From positions 19,479,835 through 19,543,834 of the forward strand of contig CM042955.1 in assembly GCA_023678885.1 (NCBI GenBank): a stretch of 64,000 nt of DNA. The letters run 5' to 3'. Position numbers and translations under genes: made by a program. Source of the stretch: Pogostemon cablin. Lineage: Eukaryota > Streptophyta > Magnoliopsida > Lamiales > Lamiaceae. The notes under the pieces are model-generated. The model made no database searches. It had not been told where the DNA came from and was given only the letters and a program-made list of their open reading frames with translations. Positions 1-12,164 of this stretch are shown one piece after another; positions within the stretch are counted from its first letter, which is position 1, and the number at the start of each line of letters is the position of its first letter.

Positions 1-1082
1 AAACTCAAAACAAAACAACACTTATTACTAATCATGGTTTTCAATACTAAGTAAATCTCAAACAAACGATTTCAAATACAAACTATTACTATTTCCTATC
101 ACACTTACAAAGTAGTAGTTATAGATTCTTAATCTAGAGTTTGGATTCCTTATTCTAGCGTATCATTAGTATTTCATAACTCATAAAATTTATATTTTAT
201 AAATAATCATTAAATCCTTAGAAGATGTGGGCATTAATTTAGAATGTTATAATGTCACTCATCATACGTTTAAAAAAATGAGACAATAGATGAAACTAAA
301 TTGACATAAGTTAACACACACCTAGAATCGTTCTGGTACATAAATAGACATTAAATAGATTTATTACTATGATTTACATAACTTTGATTTATGCATGTGA
401 CCACCTTACTCTCATTATTTTTGAGAGAACACTCTGAAATTTTTTATTTTTTATCCTTCTTTCTTACTCTTTTTTATTGCAATAATGCATGTTAGAACGA
501 CAACATCGATATCAGAGTTCTTGAAATACGTGGCAGTTGAAATTTGAGACAATCTCAGTCAAACAAAAGGGCATGCAGACCAAGGTTAATTTTCTTGGCC
601 TGCTCAGCAAAAGTGGGTGTTAAAAAGTCAAGAGTTATCAAGAAAACATCATATTTCTTGCTTTGTTGACTTTTGATTATACGTAGAAGAACTGTTTAGA
701 TCTATATTAGTAATTTATGGGTCCACTTAACATGTGGTGTCCCAAATTTCTTGAATTAATAGGTCTTACATTGTCACACATGATACATCCACTTTCAAAA
801 TCCAAGAGGGTGTTTAATTCTTGTTTTATAAGTAAAAGGAGATGTCTACATCTATGAAATGGTAGGTTTTATTTATAATAATTGGCATGCATTAATTTAA
901 ATACATACATTAAAATATACTAGAATTATAGTATTATATATGGAACTTAATGCTTTTCCGTGGACACAATCCATCTTTGTGCCTTTCTCAACCAACAATC
1001 CACCTTTATTAATGCAATTGGTTACTGAGGATTTTGGAATCAACACTTTTCTTCCTCTCTAATCCCAAGTAAAGAATTTCAT
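1..1082. other. Intergenic AT-rich DNA, no gene seen
   Basis: AT-rich sequence with many stops in all frames. I see no coding similarity, RNA gene or clear transposon ends here. Confidence 0.5.
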
Positions 1083-1480
1083 CTACCGGGTCTCAAAATG
1101 GGTTGCGCGGACCAACCCGTCCCGTCCCGCCAAACCCACCTAAACACGTCTCATTGATAGTCCAACTCGCAAATGATCCACCCCGCATATGGTCCGTCCC
1201 ATCAATAATCCACCAAATTTAATTTTGAAAAACAATTAATTTTTACAATTTTTTTTATAAATTTTGTAAATTAGATCCTTCCAATACCTTTTTTTTATTA
1301 TAAATTTTACGTAAAAAATATAAAAACGAGATTTGGTCCACGCGGGCCATTCCGCCCTGCCCGCAACCCATATAATCCCACCCGATCAATAATCCAAAGC
1401 CATAAAGGCCCGCCCCATTTTAACCCGTACAATGATGGGTTGTGGCTCAACCCAATCTACCAACCTATTTCGACAACTAT
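1083..1480. mobile_element. Possible hAT-like MITE
   Basis: Two GC-rich ends made of repeated words such as GGGTTGCGCGG, AACCCG and CCCGCC flank an AT-rich middle. The left end reads CTCAAAATGGGTTG and the right end carries CCATTTTAACCCG, which are partly inverted. This organisation is common in non-autonomous plant hAT elements. I could not define a target duplication or exact borders, so the call is tentative. Confidence 0.35.
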
Positions 1481-2049
1481 ACTCATCACCAAAACCAATT
1501 TAATATTAATGTTAAGGAGTTCAAATTTCATTATTTACCTTTTACTAATCAACTTACTTAAAAAAAATTTGTGTATATTGCTAATCTAAGTTTTTTGTGA
1601 AACAAATAAATGGTAAATGATGTATTTCAGGGCCTATCAATCATGTTCTTGAATTGGTGAAAAGGGTAAATATGATATATTCAAGTGGTTTATACCTTAT
1701 AGTATCTTTTTGATCGGGATTCCATTTTGGTATTACATTTATTATTTCATAATTTATTTTCTATTAAAATACTATACCATAGTTAATGACTATTAAACCC
1801 TTGGGGAATGTGCCAAAAATTTGACATTGATTACGACAGTGGGGAAAATCTAATACATGAAATAGGAGATGAAACATAGAATGAAATAGGTGCTCCTATT
1901 TACTTTTCAAGTGGATTAGTTAGAATTTAATGTTAATGCGATTACAATTAATTATTTTTCATGCCAAAGACATGTATTTAACTCTACACTTCAACTTGCA
2001 GCTAATTAGAAGATTTTGATCATTGAACTATAATGTGAGAATTTAAAAA

Positions 2050-4066
2050 GGGTTAATTGAAAAAAAAAATCCAAACTTTTTATTTTATTATAAATAAATC
2101 TCAACCTTTGAAAAATTACAAAAAAAACCTTAACTTTTAAGTTTCGTGCAAAACGCACTCAACGGACAGGCTGTCCAACTTCTGACATGGCGTTAACCTT
2201 TGCCACGTCAGCTTTGAATTTATTGCAAAAAAAAAAACCTCAACCTTTACTTCTATTACAAATAAATCCCAACCTTTGAGATTTTGGCAAAAATAACCAT
2301 CAAATTTTTAATTTTTTTAAAAATTGCACCATTCTAATAAAAAATTATATTTTATAATAAAATTATATTTTCAAAAATTATTATATAGTAATATTTAAAA
2401 CTTACATTTCAATGCTTACGTTTGTTTTTTGCACGTTGATTAAGGAATACAATATTTTAATGGATAGTAAATTTAAAGATATAATATTTAATGCAAGTAG
2501 ATATATGTATTATTATTGTATGTGGGTCCCATGGTAATATATTAATTATTTTAGGTGAGTCATATGCCAAAAAGAGAAACGTAAAGATTGAAATGAGACG
2601 CAAAAAATAAAAATATGTAAAGATTGAAATGGGAGGAGGTAATACTATTTTTTGTTCGTATAAAAACTATGAGTTTATAAATTAAGTCTACATAAATTAT
2701 AAACTATTTGTTGTATAAATTTTTTTGTCATCTAAATAGTGAAATTGGTAAATATTATATCACTGTAAACGGTTACAAAATACTTACGTATAATGCGCAA
2801 CAAAAACTGACTCTACTATCCAACCTACCTAGACTAAATGTCTAGGGTGAATACAAAATGACAAACACAATTCTAATTCATATACAAGGACGCTATCTGA
2901 AGTTTTATCTTGTCTGTAATATAGCTCGGGGACAACATCCTTGTTCCAAATTGCAAAGCATTCCTCTCAGTCTAAATGTGGTATATGAAGGTGGCGAAAG
3001 TGGATAAAGAGAAGCCTTCTTACTTTTTTCTTACTTCGGGTGTCCACATGTATCTTTCAGAATGCATCTGTGACTGAGTTAGTCCGTCCTCTATTCCATC
3101 CAATCCATCTCCTCACTTCCTGCCAAATGTATCTGGTATAAGGGCAATGGAAGAAGAGATGCATTGTGATTTCTCTGTCAAAGCAGAAACTACATCGTTT
3201 GTCTTCTCCCGTGCATCAAATTCTGTCTTTCGTGGAAAGTCTTTCTCTATGCACTAACCATAATCTGAAGTTGTACTTCCTCACTATCCATTTGTGTCAT
3301 ATTTGTTTATATACAAAACTTGAGTCCTGCATGTGCCTGCTTTTCAAGAGTGTATACATTCGTCTGGCTACAAAGTTCCCATTCTCACTGCATTTCTCCA
3401 TTATACTTACAATCCCTTCATCTTCCTCATCACCACTCTCTATCGCATTTCTCATAACAATCAGTGTTCTCCATAGATATGTGGAATTAGATCCAGGGGA
3501 GACCACCGTCCATTGGGTTTTAAGGTATCCATTTACTTTTTGCACGTGAATTAAGGAGTATTATTATTATATGTAAAGTGGGTAGTTGTATTAGAGAACA
3601 GTGGTGGGTCATATTGTATATTTTTTTACTAAACGAAAAAATCTTAAGACATGTTTAAGAATACTTTGATTTTGTAAATTATAAAAAAAATTATAATGCA
3701 TAAAATATTTTAAAAACTAAAATAAATTTATTATTTTATTTAATAGTTTTTTAGATTTTGAATTTTAAATATAAAATATAATGGTGCAATTTAAAATAAA
3801 AAATAAAAATTTGATGGTCTTTTTTGCCAAAATCTCAAATGTTTGGATTAAATAGCAATTTAAGTAAAGGTTGAGTTTTTTTTTTCAATAAACTCAAAAC
3901 TGACGTAGCAAAGGTTAACGCCACGTCAAACGTCGGGTAGCCTTCTCCTGCTCATTGGGTGTGTTTTCCACGAAACTTAAAGGGCAAGGTTTTTTTTACA
4001 ATTTCTCAAATATTGGGATTTATTTACTATAAAATGAAAGGTTAGATTTTTTTTTGCAATTAATCC
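2050..4066. mobile_element. 2.0-kb element with ~285-bp terminal inverted repeats
   Basis: The left terminus GGGTTAATTG and right terminus CAATTAATCC are inverted copies. The similarity extends about 285 bp inward on both sides (2050-2335 against 3780-4066), including the matched blocks GCGTTAACCTTTGC and CACGTCA. The 8-bp flank TTTAAAAA lies directly outside both ends (2042-2049 and 4067-4074), consistent with a target duplication, though it is low complexity. Very long TIRs fit a Mutator-like or foldback element. The interior carries a decayed zf-RVT fragment (listed separately) and Stowaway-like pieces near 2405-2660 and 3535-3620. No transposase is visible, so it is non-autonomous. Confidence 0.7.
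3050..3510 (-). pseudogene. Decayed LINE-type reverse-transcriptase zinc-binding (zf-RVT) fragment
   Basis: Read on the minus strand, the sequence first shows a segment ending ENGNFVARRMYTLLK, the usual lead-in to the zf-RVT domain. Next comes RLWLVHRERLSTKDRI, matching the family's F-L-W-R...RL.T.drL pattern. After a shift to another frame comes CSFCFDREITMHLFFHC followed by YTRYIW, the CxxC...HLFF.C...W zinc-binding core. There is an in-frame stop at 3297-3299, and a frame change between the RLSTKD block and the cysteine block. In intact LINEs this domain lies downstream of the reverse transcriptase; no reverse transcriptase is seen nearby. The fragment lies wholly inside the long-TIR element, suggesting capture or an old insertion. 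Confidence 0.7.
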
Positions 4067-4074
4067 TTTAAAAA

Positions 4075-6952
4075 ATAATAATAATTAGTTACATAGATCA
4101 AGTTTTTTACAATAAAAAGACTTATTGTTGCACCCCCATTGCAAATACTATATTTACAGAAAGGAGGAAGAGGGGGCTATTTGACTTTTAAAATAGAATT
4201 TTCTTAATCAATGTAAATTTTTTATATTAATATTTTAATAAAATCTCTTGTGACACATTTATTATGTGAAACGAGTTGGGAGACGTATTAAAATATAATT
4301 ATTATATAAATAAAAATATATTTATTGATAGCTAAGTATATATTTTTTAAAAGCATGATGAATGATTCTTTAAATTATGATTTTAGATATTTAATATAAT
4401 TTACTACTAACATAAATGAGTGTACTTTACTTATATAATAAATATAATTTAATAATAAGTCAATCCGTTTCAAAATCAATCTCATATATACTTGTCTTAC
4501 AATAGAATTCACCTAATATTTTTTATATTTCTTATGAAAAAAAAAAACTAATGTTGATCCAGAGTTAACTTTTTAGTACAATCAAAAGTTACTTTTTAAA
4601 ATAACGAAGAGTTACTCTTTACTACAAAACTTAATATTATTATTGTTATTAACGATCTTTTCTAATATTTAGAATAACAATAATAAATAAAGACTAACTT
4701 ATGTCCGTATTCTAAAAAGTGACACATCACCAAAAAAAGTGACACATCACCAAAAAATACTGCACTATACAACCAATTATACACTAGCATCTTTATGCAA
4801 CTTAATACTCTTTTTGGTTAAAGAAAATGTTATACGGAGTATATTCTAATTAATTAAAATCAATATATTTTTTAAAGAATATATAAAATTTAATTAAATT
4901 AATTTTTAATTGAATCCATATGTATATACATCAGATCAACTTTATGAAAAAATTAGTCATACTAGCGAATATATTATTTTAATTAGGTTAGATTGATCTA
5001 AAATCCTTGCTCCATTCTTATGCGTGACAACTTAATTCTACCATATAACAGTAAAATTAATTAATTCTTTATAAGAATAATAATTCCCATGTATATAAAG
5101 TAATATATTATCATGAAGTAATTAATACTTTTCATACCCTGTAACACGATTCCACGTAACTAATGAGAGCTAATTTGAAATAGTCACAATATATTAAGCC
5201 TATCTTGATTAATATTATATAGAGAGGAATGTGTTGTATTTCTTTTTATTTTTAATTTCTCTCATCGATTGGGTTTGTGGCTTTAAAATATTATTTTATG
5301 TTTGCATTCATTAATGAGATATTATATTTTCTAAACAATCATAAATGAGATATTACATGATACTCTTAATTATAAAATGTTTAGTAATTTCACATGCACC
5401 ACCGACCTTAGTGTATTATATCTATACATATTATATTGGCATCCTACATTTGACCTTATCATTTTAGTTACCAAAACTGCAGCATTTGAGTAATAATTGT
5501 TCTTTAACTTTCGCCTTTTAATTGTAACCAAATATTCTAAAAATATTTAAATTTTAGTAACCAAAAACTCTAAAAATAAGAGTATGTTTAGTGCAATACG
5601 CTTTCACGATGACGATGAGATCGTTTCAATTTTTCATTTTTTATTTAATAATCTATATTATACAATTTCGTTCCAAAAAAAAAATTTATCTTTTCCATTT
5701 TCATCCTTGCCAAAAAACTTTTACCTTTTTTGAATATTAAAAATGTCAAAATAACTCCACTCATGCTGTATTTACAACAATACCACTCATATCTAGCACA
5801 CCTAACATATTTTATAATTTTTATTATCAAAAATATAAAAATTTCCTTAGAAGTAACTCTTTTCTTGATTTACGTGAAAAAAAATTAAATTTGTTTTTTG
5901 GGACGAATGAAGTATTACTTATTACATTTCGTTAAAAATAATTTCACTTTTTATTTGTTCATTACTAGTTCAAATTCACGGTTATCATTTTTTATGGACT
6001 AAGTATCATCTTTTATATAGGAAAGATATCAAATTTTTTATTACTTTTCAAAACCTATATTTGTAAATTGTAAGACGGTGTTGCACCTGTTTTTTACAAA
6101 GATAAAGCTTTGAGTCGTGTTTGTCATCTACCTTTGTCATTTGTAACAAGATAGCACCCAAATTTGGATGATTGAAATGCCACATGTGATCTTTTAAATG
6201 AAAAATAAATACTGTTATTTGCAACTTGCATGATAACAAATGCTATAGAATTTGAATTGGACTCCATATCTAATAAGATTTTTTTTTTAAAATAATGGTA
6301 ACAAATGTTTAAAACGAGTGCATGTAGGGAGCATAAGCATGATAAACATAAAATAAATTAGACATAAATTGCAGACAATTTATACAGACGAAAATTTACC
6401 TAGATTAGATAGCATCTTTCTTATTGATATGCATTATTACTGTAAATATAAAGTTTAAAAATAATTATTTTTACTAACTTTATCGACTATTAGAGAGTAA
6501 TATAGTATTTTTGATAATAAATTATAGTATTTTATAATATAGGTTGGGTGGAGGTGGTAATTTGTAATTAAAATTTAATAAATATTAAAGTATGTTTATT
6601 ATAAAAGAAAAGTATGGTGATTGGTAATTAAAGTATGTCCTTATTAAGTTATATTATAACATACTAAAATCATATTAATGCATAATTCATTATAGGAACC
6701 CTTCATTAAAACTTGTGTGTCCCGAGGGCATAGTGTCCCTAAATCCCGCATTTTTTTAAAGATATATTCTTTAGTATTAAATTGTATATATATCATTCAT
6801 TATAGGAACGTGTACTCATTATTTTCTAGAAAAATAAATTAATTTTTTTAATTAAATATTTATATTATTCATATTTCAATAGATCTTCTCAATGAAAAAA
6901 TTATACCTTTATTACTTAAATTGTATATACTTTATAATAAAATATTATACCC
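4075..6952. other. AT-rich intergenic DNA with old repeats
   Basis: No gene is seen. A stretch at about 4240-4450 starting with TCTCTTGTGACACAT is a diverged copy of sequence at about 46,306-46,510 (TCTCTTGTGAGACG), so both belong to one dispersed repeat family. The direct duplicate AAAGTGACACATCACCAAAA occurs at about 4717 and 4736. Confidence 0.5.
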
Positions 6953-8071
6953 TTACACACCCTCAAGGTTTAAAATTTTTGGATATTTCCACGATATTTT
7001 CACGATATATCCGTATTTGGAGAGTACCGATATCGATATTGGGGAAAAAGATATATCTTTTCGGGAAATATCGGGAAATATCGAGGATATATCGAAAATA
7101 TCAAAAAATTATCCATATCTTTAAGAAATTTTTTATGATTTTTTATACTTCCTCCGTCCCAAGTATTTTTACCCACTTTCCATTTTGGGGTGTCCCACGT
7201 ATTTTTACTCATTCCATTTTTGGCAAAAATACATAATATTTTATTACCTATTTTTTTCAATCTCAACAACTTTAATTACTTTTTTACACTTTATTCATAA
7301 TTCTCAATAATTTTATTCACTTTTTCTTTTTAAATTACTAATTTATCCCTACTTTCTCTTACATTATATATTAAAAAATAAAACGTCTTAATCTCCGTGC
7401 CCGTACAAATGGGTAAAAATACCCAAGATGGAGGGAGTATTACTTTTACCAACTAAATACAAATTTTTTATTAATTTGATCAATTTTAAAAATAAAATAA
7501 AATAAAATAGAGCAACACTTGCATGGAATTATTAAAGACTATTTCATTTTATTTAATTAATTATCACTTATTATCACTTTTCATTAAAATTATTACTATT
7601 AAGTAAATTAGGAGTTTCCTTTCATGTACACAGTGTGATAGTATAATCTGATTAAAAATACAATTATTTTGGTACATTTAATCGGATCGGGACGGATGGA
7701 GTATTTTATTGGTACATAAAAATATTACTCGCACATTCAGAACTATGTTCAGATCAAGATGACATCACATATTTTACATTTAAACATCATAAATTATCAT
7801 TTTGGTATTAGTTATTAAGTATTGTATAACTTTAGACTATTTAAATACTATATTGTAATTGATTCGCTTATCATATGCTACGAGATTTTAAATTATATTT
7901 ATATATTAAAAATAGTTAAAATATATATTTTTCTTTTTTTTTTCAAGTTTTCGTAATTTTTTTAATTTTTACCGATATCAATATCGATATTCAATATATC
8001 CATTAATATATCCGTAAATTTGAGGTACCAATATTTTTACCGATATCTATATTTAAACTTTGCGCACCCTA
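6953..8071. mobile_element. Possible hAT-like element with a nested MITE
   Basis: Both edges have related inverted words (CAAGGTTTAAAA on the left; the complement of TTTAAACTTTGCGCACCCT on the right). Both sides also contain clusters of ATATCGATAT-like sequence and GATATATCC. The right end resembles the AGGGGTGTGCAAAGTTT end of the element at 43,028. A Stowaway-like MITE (7148-7437) sits inside. Borders and family are uncertain. Confidence 0.35.
7148..7437. mobile_element. Stowaway-like MITE, copy 1 (290 bp)
   Basis: The left end CTTCCTCCGTCCCAAGTA and right end TTGGGTA-type/GGAGGGAG are inverted repeats flanked by TA on both sides (7146-7147, 7438-7439). TA target duplication and CTCCCTCCGTCCC termini define Stowaway (Tc1/mariner) MITEs. 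A full-length copy in opposite orientation is at 30,226-30,516. Confidence 0.85.
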
Positions 8072-8566
8072 TATATCTGGGAGACACAAATAGAGCCACT
8101 CATAAAATAATTTTATTTAAATAACTAGGAACAGTAATTATCCCTCCTTTCCACAGTCTTTTCTTCGGAGATAATAATTTATTTTGTCCTCGTAATGTAA
8201 TTTATTTTTATATCTCTAAATACATTAGATTCTCTCTGTAAAAATTATTATCATCAGTTTAATTAAAATGATGTAACCAACCACATTGTCGAATTCCAAT
8301 AAGTCACCCAAATACACAAGAAAGTTACCCACGGCTATGGCGATTGATAAAAAATAAATCAATCAATTTAAACGTATAATAATATAATATCATTATTTTA
8401 TACTCATAATTTACATTTTATTCTTTATTTAAAATATTTATTACAATCTATATATAAAAAAAATAAATTATTAATACAAAATGTGCAACGCATTTTGTAT
8501 AAAAATGTACAACTTCTGTTAATAAATATAGGAATAATTTAGATATATTGTTGTGTAATTATATAT

Positions 8567-8989
8567 GTTCCCTCATCCCATAATAAATTTCACATTTTTT
8601 ATTTTTGTTCGTCCCACATAAAAATTAGCAAAAAAAGAAGAAGGAAATATCACATCAATCCTCACCCCTAAAAGTTCATCTTAATTACAAATTTACCAAA
8701 AAGAAAAATGTTATAGAACGTTGTACATTTAAATTGAAATTAATTTTTGTTGATTTCGAATCTTTTCCACAAATTTATTAGTATAATGAAAAATGGGGAT
8801 CTTTGGCAATTCAAGAAGCGACTTAGGATTATTCATAATAATCCAAATTGTTAGAATGCTTCGCAATTTCATAATCCAACTTTTCAATTTATAAGTGACT
8901 CATGGATACAAATTATGAGAGTCGAAAAGCAATTTTTGCTGAACTTCGTGTTAATAGTAACGGTGAAGTTTATTATGGGACGGATGGAG
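8567..8989. mobile_element. Stowaway-like TIR element (~423 bp)
   Basis: The left end has CCCTCATCCCATAATAAATT and the right end, complemented, has CCATCCGTCCCATAATAAAC. The inverted similarity is about 28 bp. The right end is followed by TA. Internal sequence is AT-rich with a short open frame that I do not consider a gene. Confidence 0.65.
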
Positions 8990-8993
8990 TAAT

Positions 8994-9591
8994 TGATAAT
9001 AACTTTCTCCGTTTCAATAAATATCTCATTTTGTCATTTGAGCATCTGTCTCAAATGATCTCATTTTCATACATGAACCCCCTCACACTGTCACACATCC
9101 CATTAATACAATTATTCACTACACATTAAAAAAAATGGGTCTCTAGCTGGCTGATAGAGAGCATAATATTTTATGATTATATTTAAAGTAATAATGAATT
9201 ATAGTATTACGTTCTTAACAGTAATCGACTTTTTTTTTTATCTTAGGTATTTGCATAAATGCTCAATTTTATAAAAACAATCTTTATTCGATTAAAATAA
9301 ATTACTCGGTTGTACATATTCATAACTTTATTGTATTTATTTTTTAAGACTCAATTATACATATTATTATAAATTAATTATACAGTAGAACCTCTATAAA
9401 TTAATACTCGATAAATTAATAACCTCGATAAAACTAATAATTTGTCCGGTCCCAATTTAGGACTAGTTAAAATTTGGGTGCAATCAATCAATTAAATAAT
9501 AAGATAATACTTTTCTAGAAAATTCTAAAGAATACTGTACTTAAGGTGCCAATGAAAATATAAATTAATAATTATTAAAAAGTGTCAAATA
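8994..9591. other. AT-rich intergenic DNA
   Basis: Contains a partial Stowaway-like end (CTCCGTTTCAATAAATATC near 9009) running into AT-rich DNA. No gene is seen. Confidence 0.4.
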
Positions 9592-9592
9592 T

Positions 9593-9660
<68 letters not shown>
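9592..9660. repeat. (AT)n microsatellite
   Basis: An essentially pure AT dinucleotide run of roughly 65-70 bp. Confidence 0.95.
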
Positions 9661-9663
<3 letters not shown>

Positions 9664-9868
9664 CAGGGCATGATTGGTATGATGGAATGTGGTGGGAATG
9701 GAATCGTAATTCCTAATCTCATTTCTATTCCTGCGATTAATATATTTTTATGAATAAGAATACGATTCCAAAGGAATGTGTATTACTTTATATATGGGAA
9801 TGGACATTCCTCCCACCCCATGGTATTGCCCATTTCATTCCCTTTCTCCCACCCCACCCGACCCCACC

Positions 9869-9930
<62 letters not shown>

Positions 9931-10514
9931 TTTCTACTTAATATGTAATATTTATTGAAAATAATTGTATTAAATTATTTAATAAAAATAAAATATTTTT
10001 ATATACTCAACTCAATAAAAAAATATAAAATTTAATTTAATTAATTCTTAAAAATTTTAAATATAGATGTATATAATTATTTTAATATTTAAAAATTAGT
10101 AAATTATATATAAAAATTTTATATTATTAATTAAATTGAATATATACATGTAATATAAATATAATTTTTTATACATAGACTAATATTTTTTAATATATAT
10201 AAATTTTTTATTTGTATTTTAAATTTTATTTATATTTTTAAAATATTAATATTTTATTTTATTTTTAATTTAATATTTTTCTATAATTATTAAATTATAT
10301 AAAATCTTCACTAAAATTTTAAATGTAATATCATAAAAATACTGTTAATAAGATTGAAATTAATTAAGGAATACAAATTCTATTACTTAATTATTTCTGA
10401 ACGATACCAATCATGATAAAAATAATTTTTAATCATTCAATTCCCATTACATTCTATTAATGAGTTCATCTCATTCCACTGTTATTCCATTCAATCATAC
10501 AAATCTAGCCGTAA
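9664..10514. mobile_element. Possible TIR element spanning an AT core
   Basis: The left end (GGCATGATTGGTATGATGGAA) and the complement of the right end (GGCTAGATTTGTATGATTGAA) are imperfect inverted repeats. This pattern is frequent in plant MITEs. The right half is duplicated downstream (see the tandem duplication), so the region has two right ends. An (AT)n run occupies 9870-9926. Confidence 0.4.
9870..9926. repeat. (AT)n microsatellite
   Basis: Pure AT run directly after a CCCCACCC-rich stretch. Short open frames that read through it (Tyr-Ile repeats) are artefacts. Confidence 0.95.
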
Positions 10515-11222
10515 GATAATTTAGTAAAATATGAATCTACTTTTATTTGGTTTTTATTGAACTTAAGATCTGCATTAATCCCATTTTTTAATCTCTCGAT
10601 TGCACACCAAGTTAAAAACAAATAAAATATATCAATATTTTATTTAAATATATAATTATTTTAATATTTAAAAATTAGTAAATTATATATAAAAATTTTA
10701 TATTATTAATTAAATTGAATATATACATGTAATATAAATATAATTTTTTATACATAGTCTAATATTTTTTAATATAAATAAATTTTTATTTGTATTTTAA
10801 ATTTTATTTATATTTTAAAAATATTAATATTTTATTTTATTTTTAATTTAATATTTTTTTATAATTATTAAATTATATAAAATCTTCACTAAAATTTTAT
10901 ATGTAATATCATAAAAATACTGTTAATAAGATTGAAATTAATTAAGGAATACAAATTATATTACTTAATTATTTCTGAACGATACCATGATAAAAATAAT
11001 TTTTAATCATTCAATTCCCATTACCATTCTATTCATGAGTTCATCCCATTCCACTGTTATTCCATTCAGTCATACAAATCTAGCCGTAAGATAATTTTGT
11101 AAAATATGAATCTATTTTTATTTGGTTTTTATTGTACTCAAGATCTGCATTAATCCCATTTTTTAATCTCTCGATTGCACCCCAAGTTAAAAACAAATAA
11201 AATATATCAAAATATTTTATAT
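10072..11222. repeat. Tandem duplication, two units of ~577 bp
   Basis: Unit 1 starts at 10,072 and unit 2 at 10,651, both with TATAATTATTTTAATATTT. Matching words stay 575-579 bp apart to the end of unit 2 (for example TATATACATG at 10,141 and 10,720). Divergence is low, so the duplication is fairly recent. Confidence 0.85.
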
Positions 11223-12164
11223 TGATCTACTTCTATAAACACAGATAAATATTATATGATTACACAATTCATGAGATACTATACTCATATAATTAATTTG
11301 ATTTACAAATAATATATAATTGTGAATCCACAAAGTATCATATATATTCTAATCAATATATTCTTAATATGTATAAATAAGTTATGAAAATTATATTTTT
11401 TTTGTATATAACCTCTTTAAATTAATAAATTATTAATTTATCGATTATATAATATCTCCCTAAATTAATAAAATTTTTAAGTCCCGAACATATTAATTTA
11501 TAGAAGTTTTACTAATATATTATGATTCGATTATACATAATATTATAAATCAATTGTACATACATATGATTCCATTAGAGCCCTTAAATCGAGTTAAAAA
11601 TCGATTATTTTTTTCCATTTAAATGAATCGATACATCTATATAAAATATTAAAAAATAGACAAACACTTATATAAACCTTATAGTTCTTATTTTAATCTC
11701 ATTACACCCTTTATATTACTAGGATTTAAATTAAATGAAGATTATAAGATTTATGATTTATATAGTAAATCTAATTTAAGCCTTAAATAAAAGATCCGAG
11801 AAAAAAAAAAAAGAAAATGGCCGTTGGGGAAAAGCCCAAAAGAGATGAGTCAGAAACGCGTAGGCACGTTTCTCAACTCTTCTAACACCGTCTTTGACCA
11901 ACATCTCTCTTCTCTCTCTCTCATCCTTCGCCTCGAAACTTCCTCAATCCCGATGCCGTGTTCGCTCCAATCCCACAACTTTTTCTCTCTCTATATCTCT
12001 CTGTATCTATATCTCCAGCTGACCCCAGTTTTCTCATTTTTATTGTTTGACATTCTTTCTGCGTTCACATCTTCGTTCACGCTCTTCACCAAACACCTAC
12101 GCTGCATTCTTTTATATGAAGCTTCCCTTTCCGCCCAATTTTATTCACTTTTTTTCATTTGGAA
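11223..12164. other. Upstream and 5'-UTR region of the ALP1-like gene
   Basis: AT-rich DNA up to about 11,810, then a compositional switch to a CT-rich leader (CTCTTCTCTCTCTCTC near 11,908) typical of plant 5' UTRs. The frame open from 11,824 overlaps the true gene in another frame and has no family signature. Confidence 0.5.

Noticed and set aside
3166..3549. 127-aa open frame on the plus strand
   Set aside because: It is the antisense shadow of the zf-RVT remnant on the minus strand and has no family signature.
9750..9958. Open frames ending in Tyr-Ile repeats
   Set aside because: They are produced by an (AT)n microsatellite.
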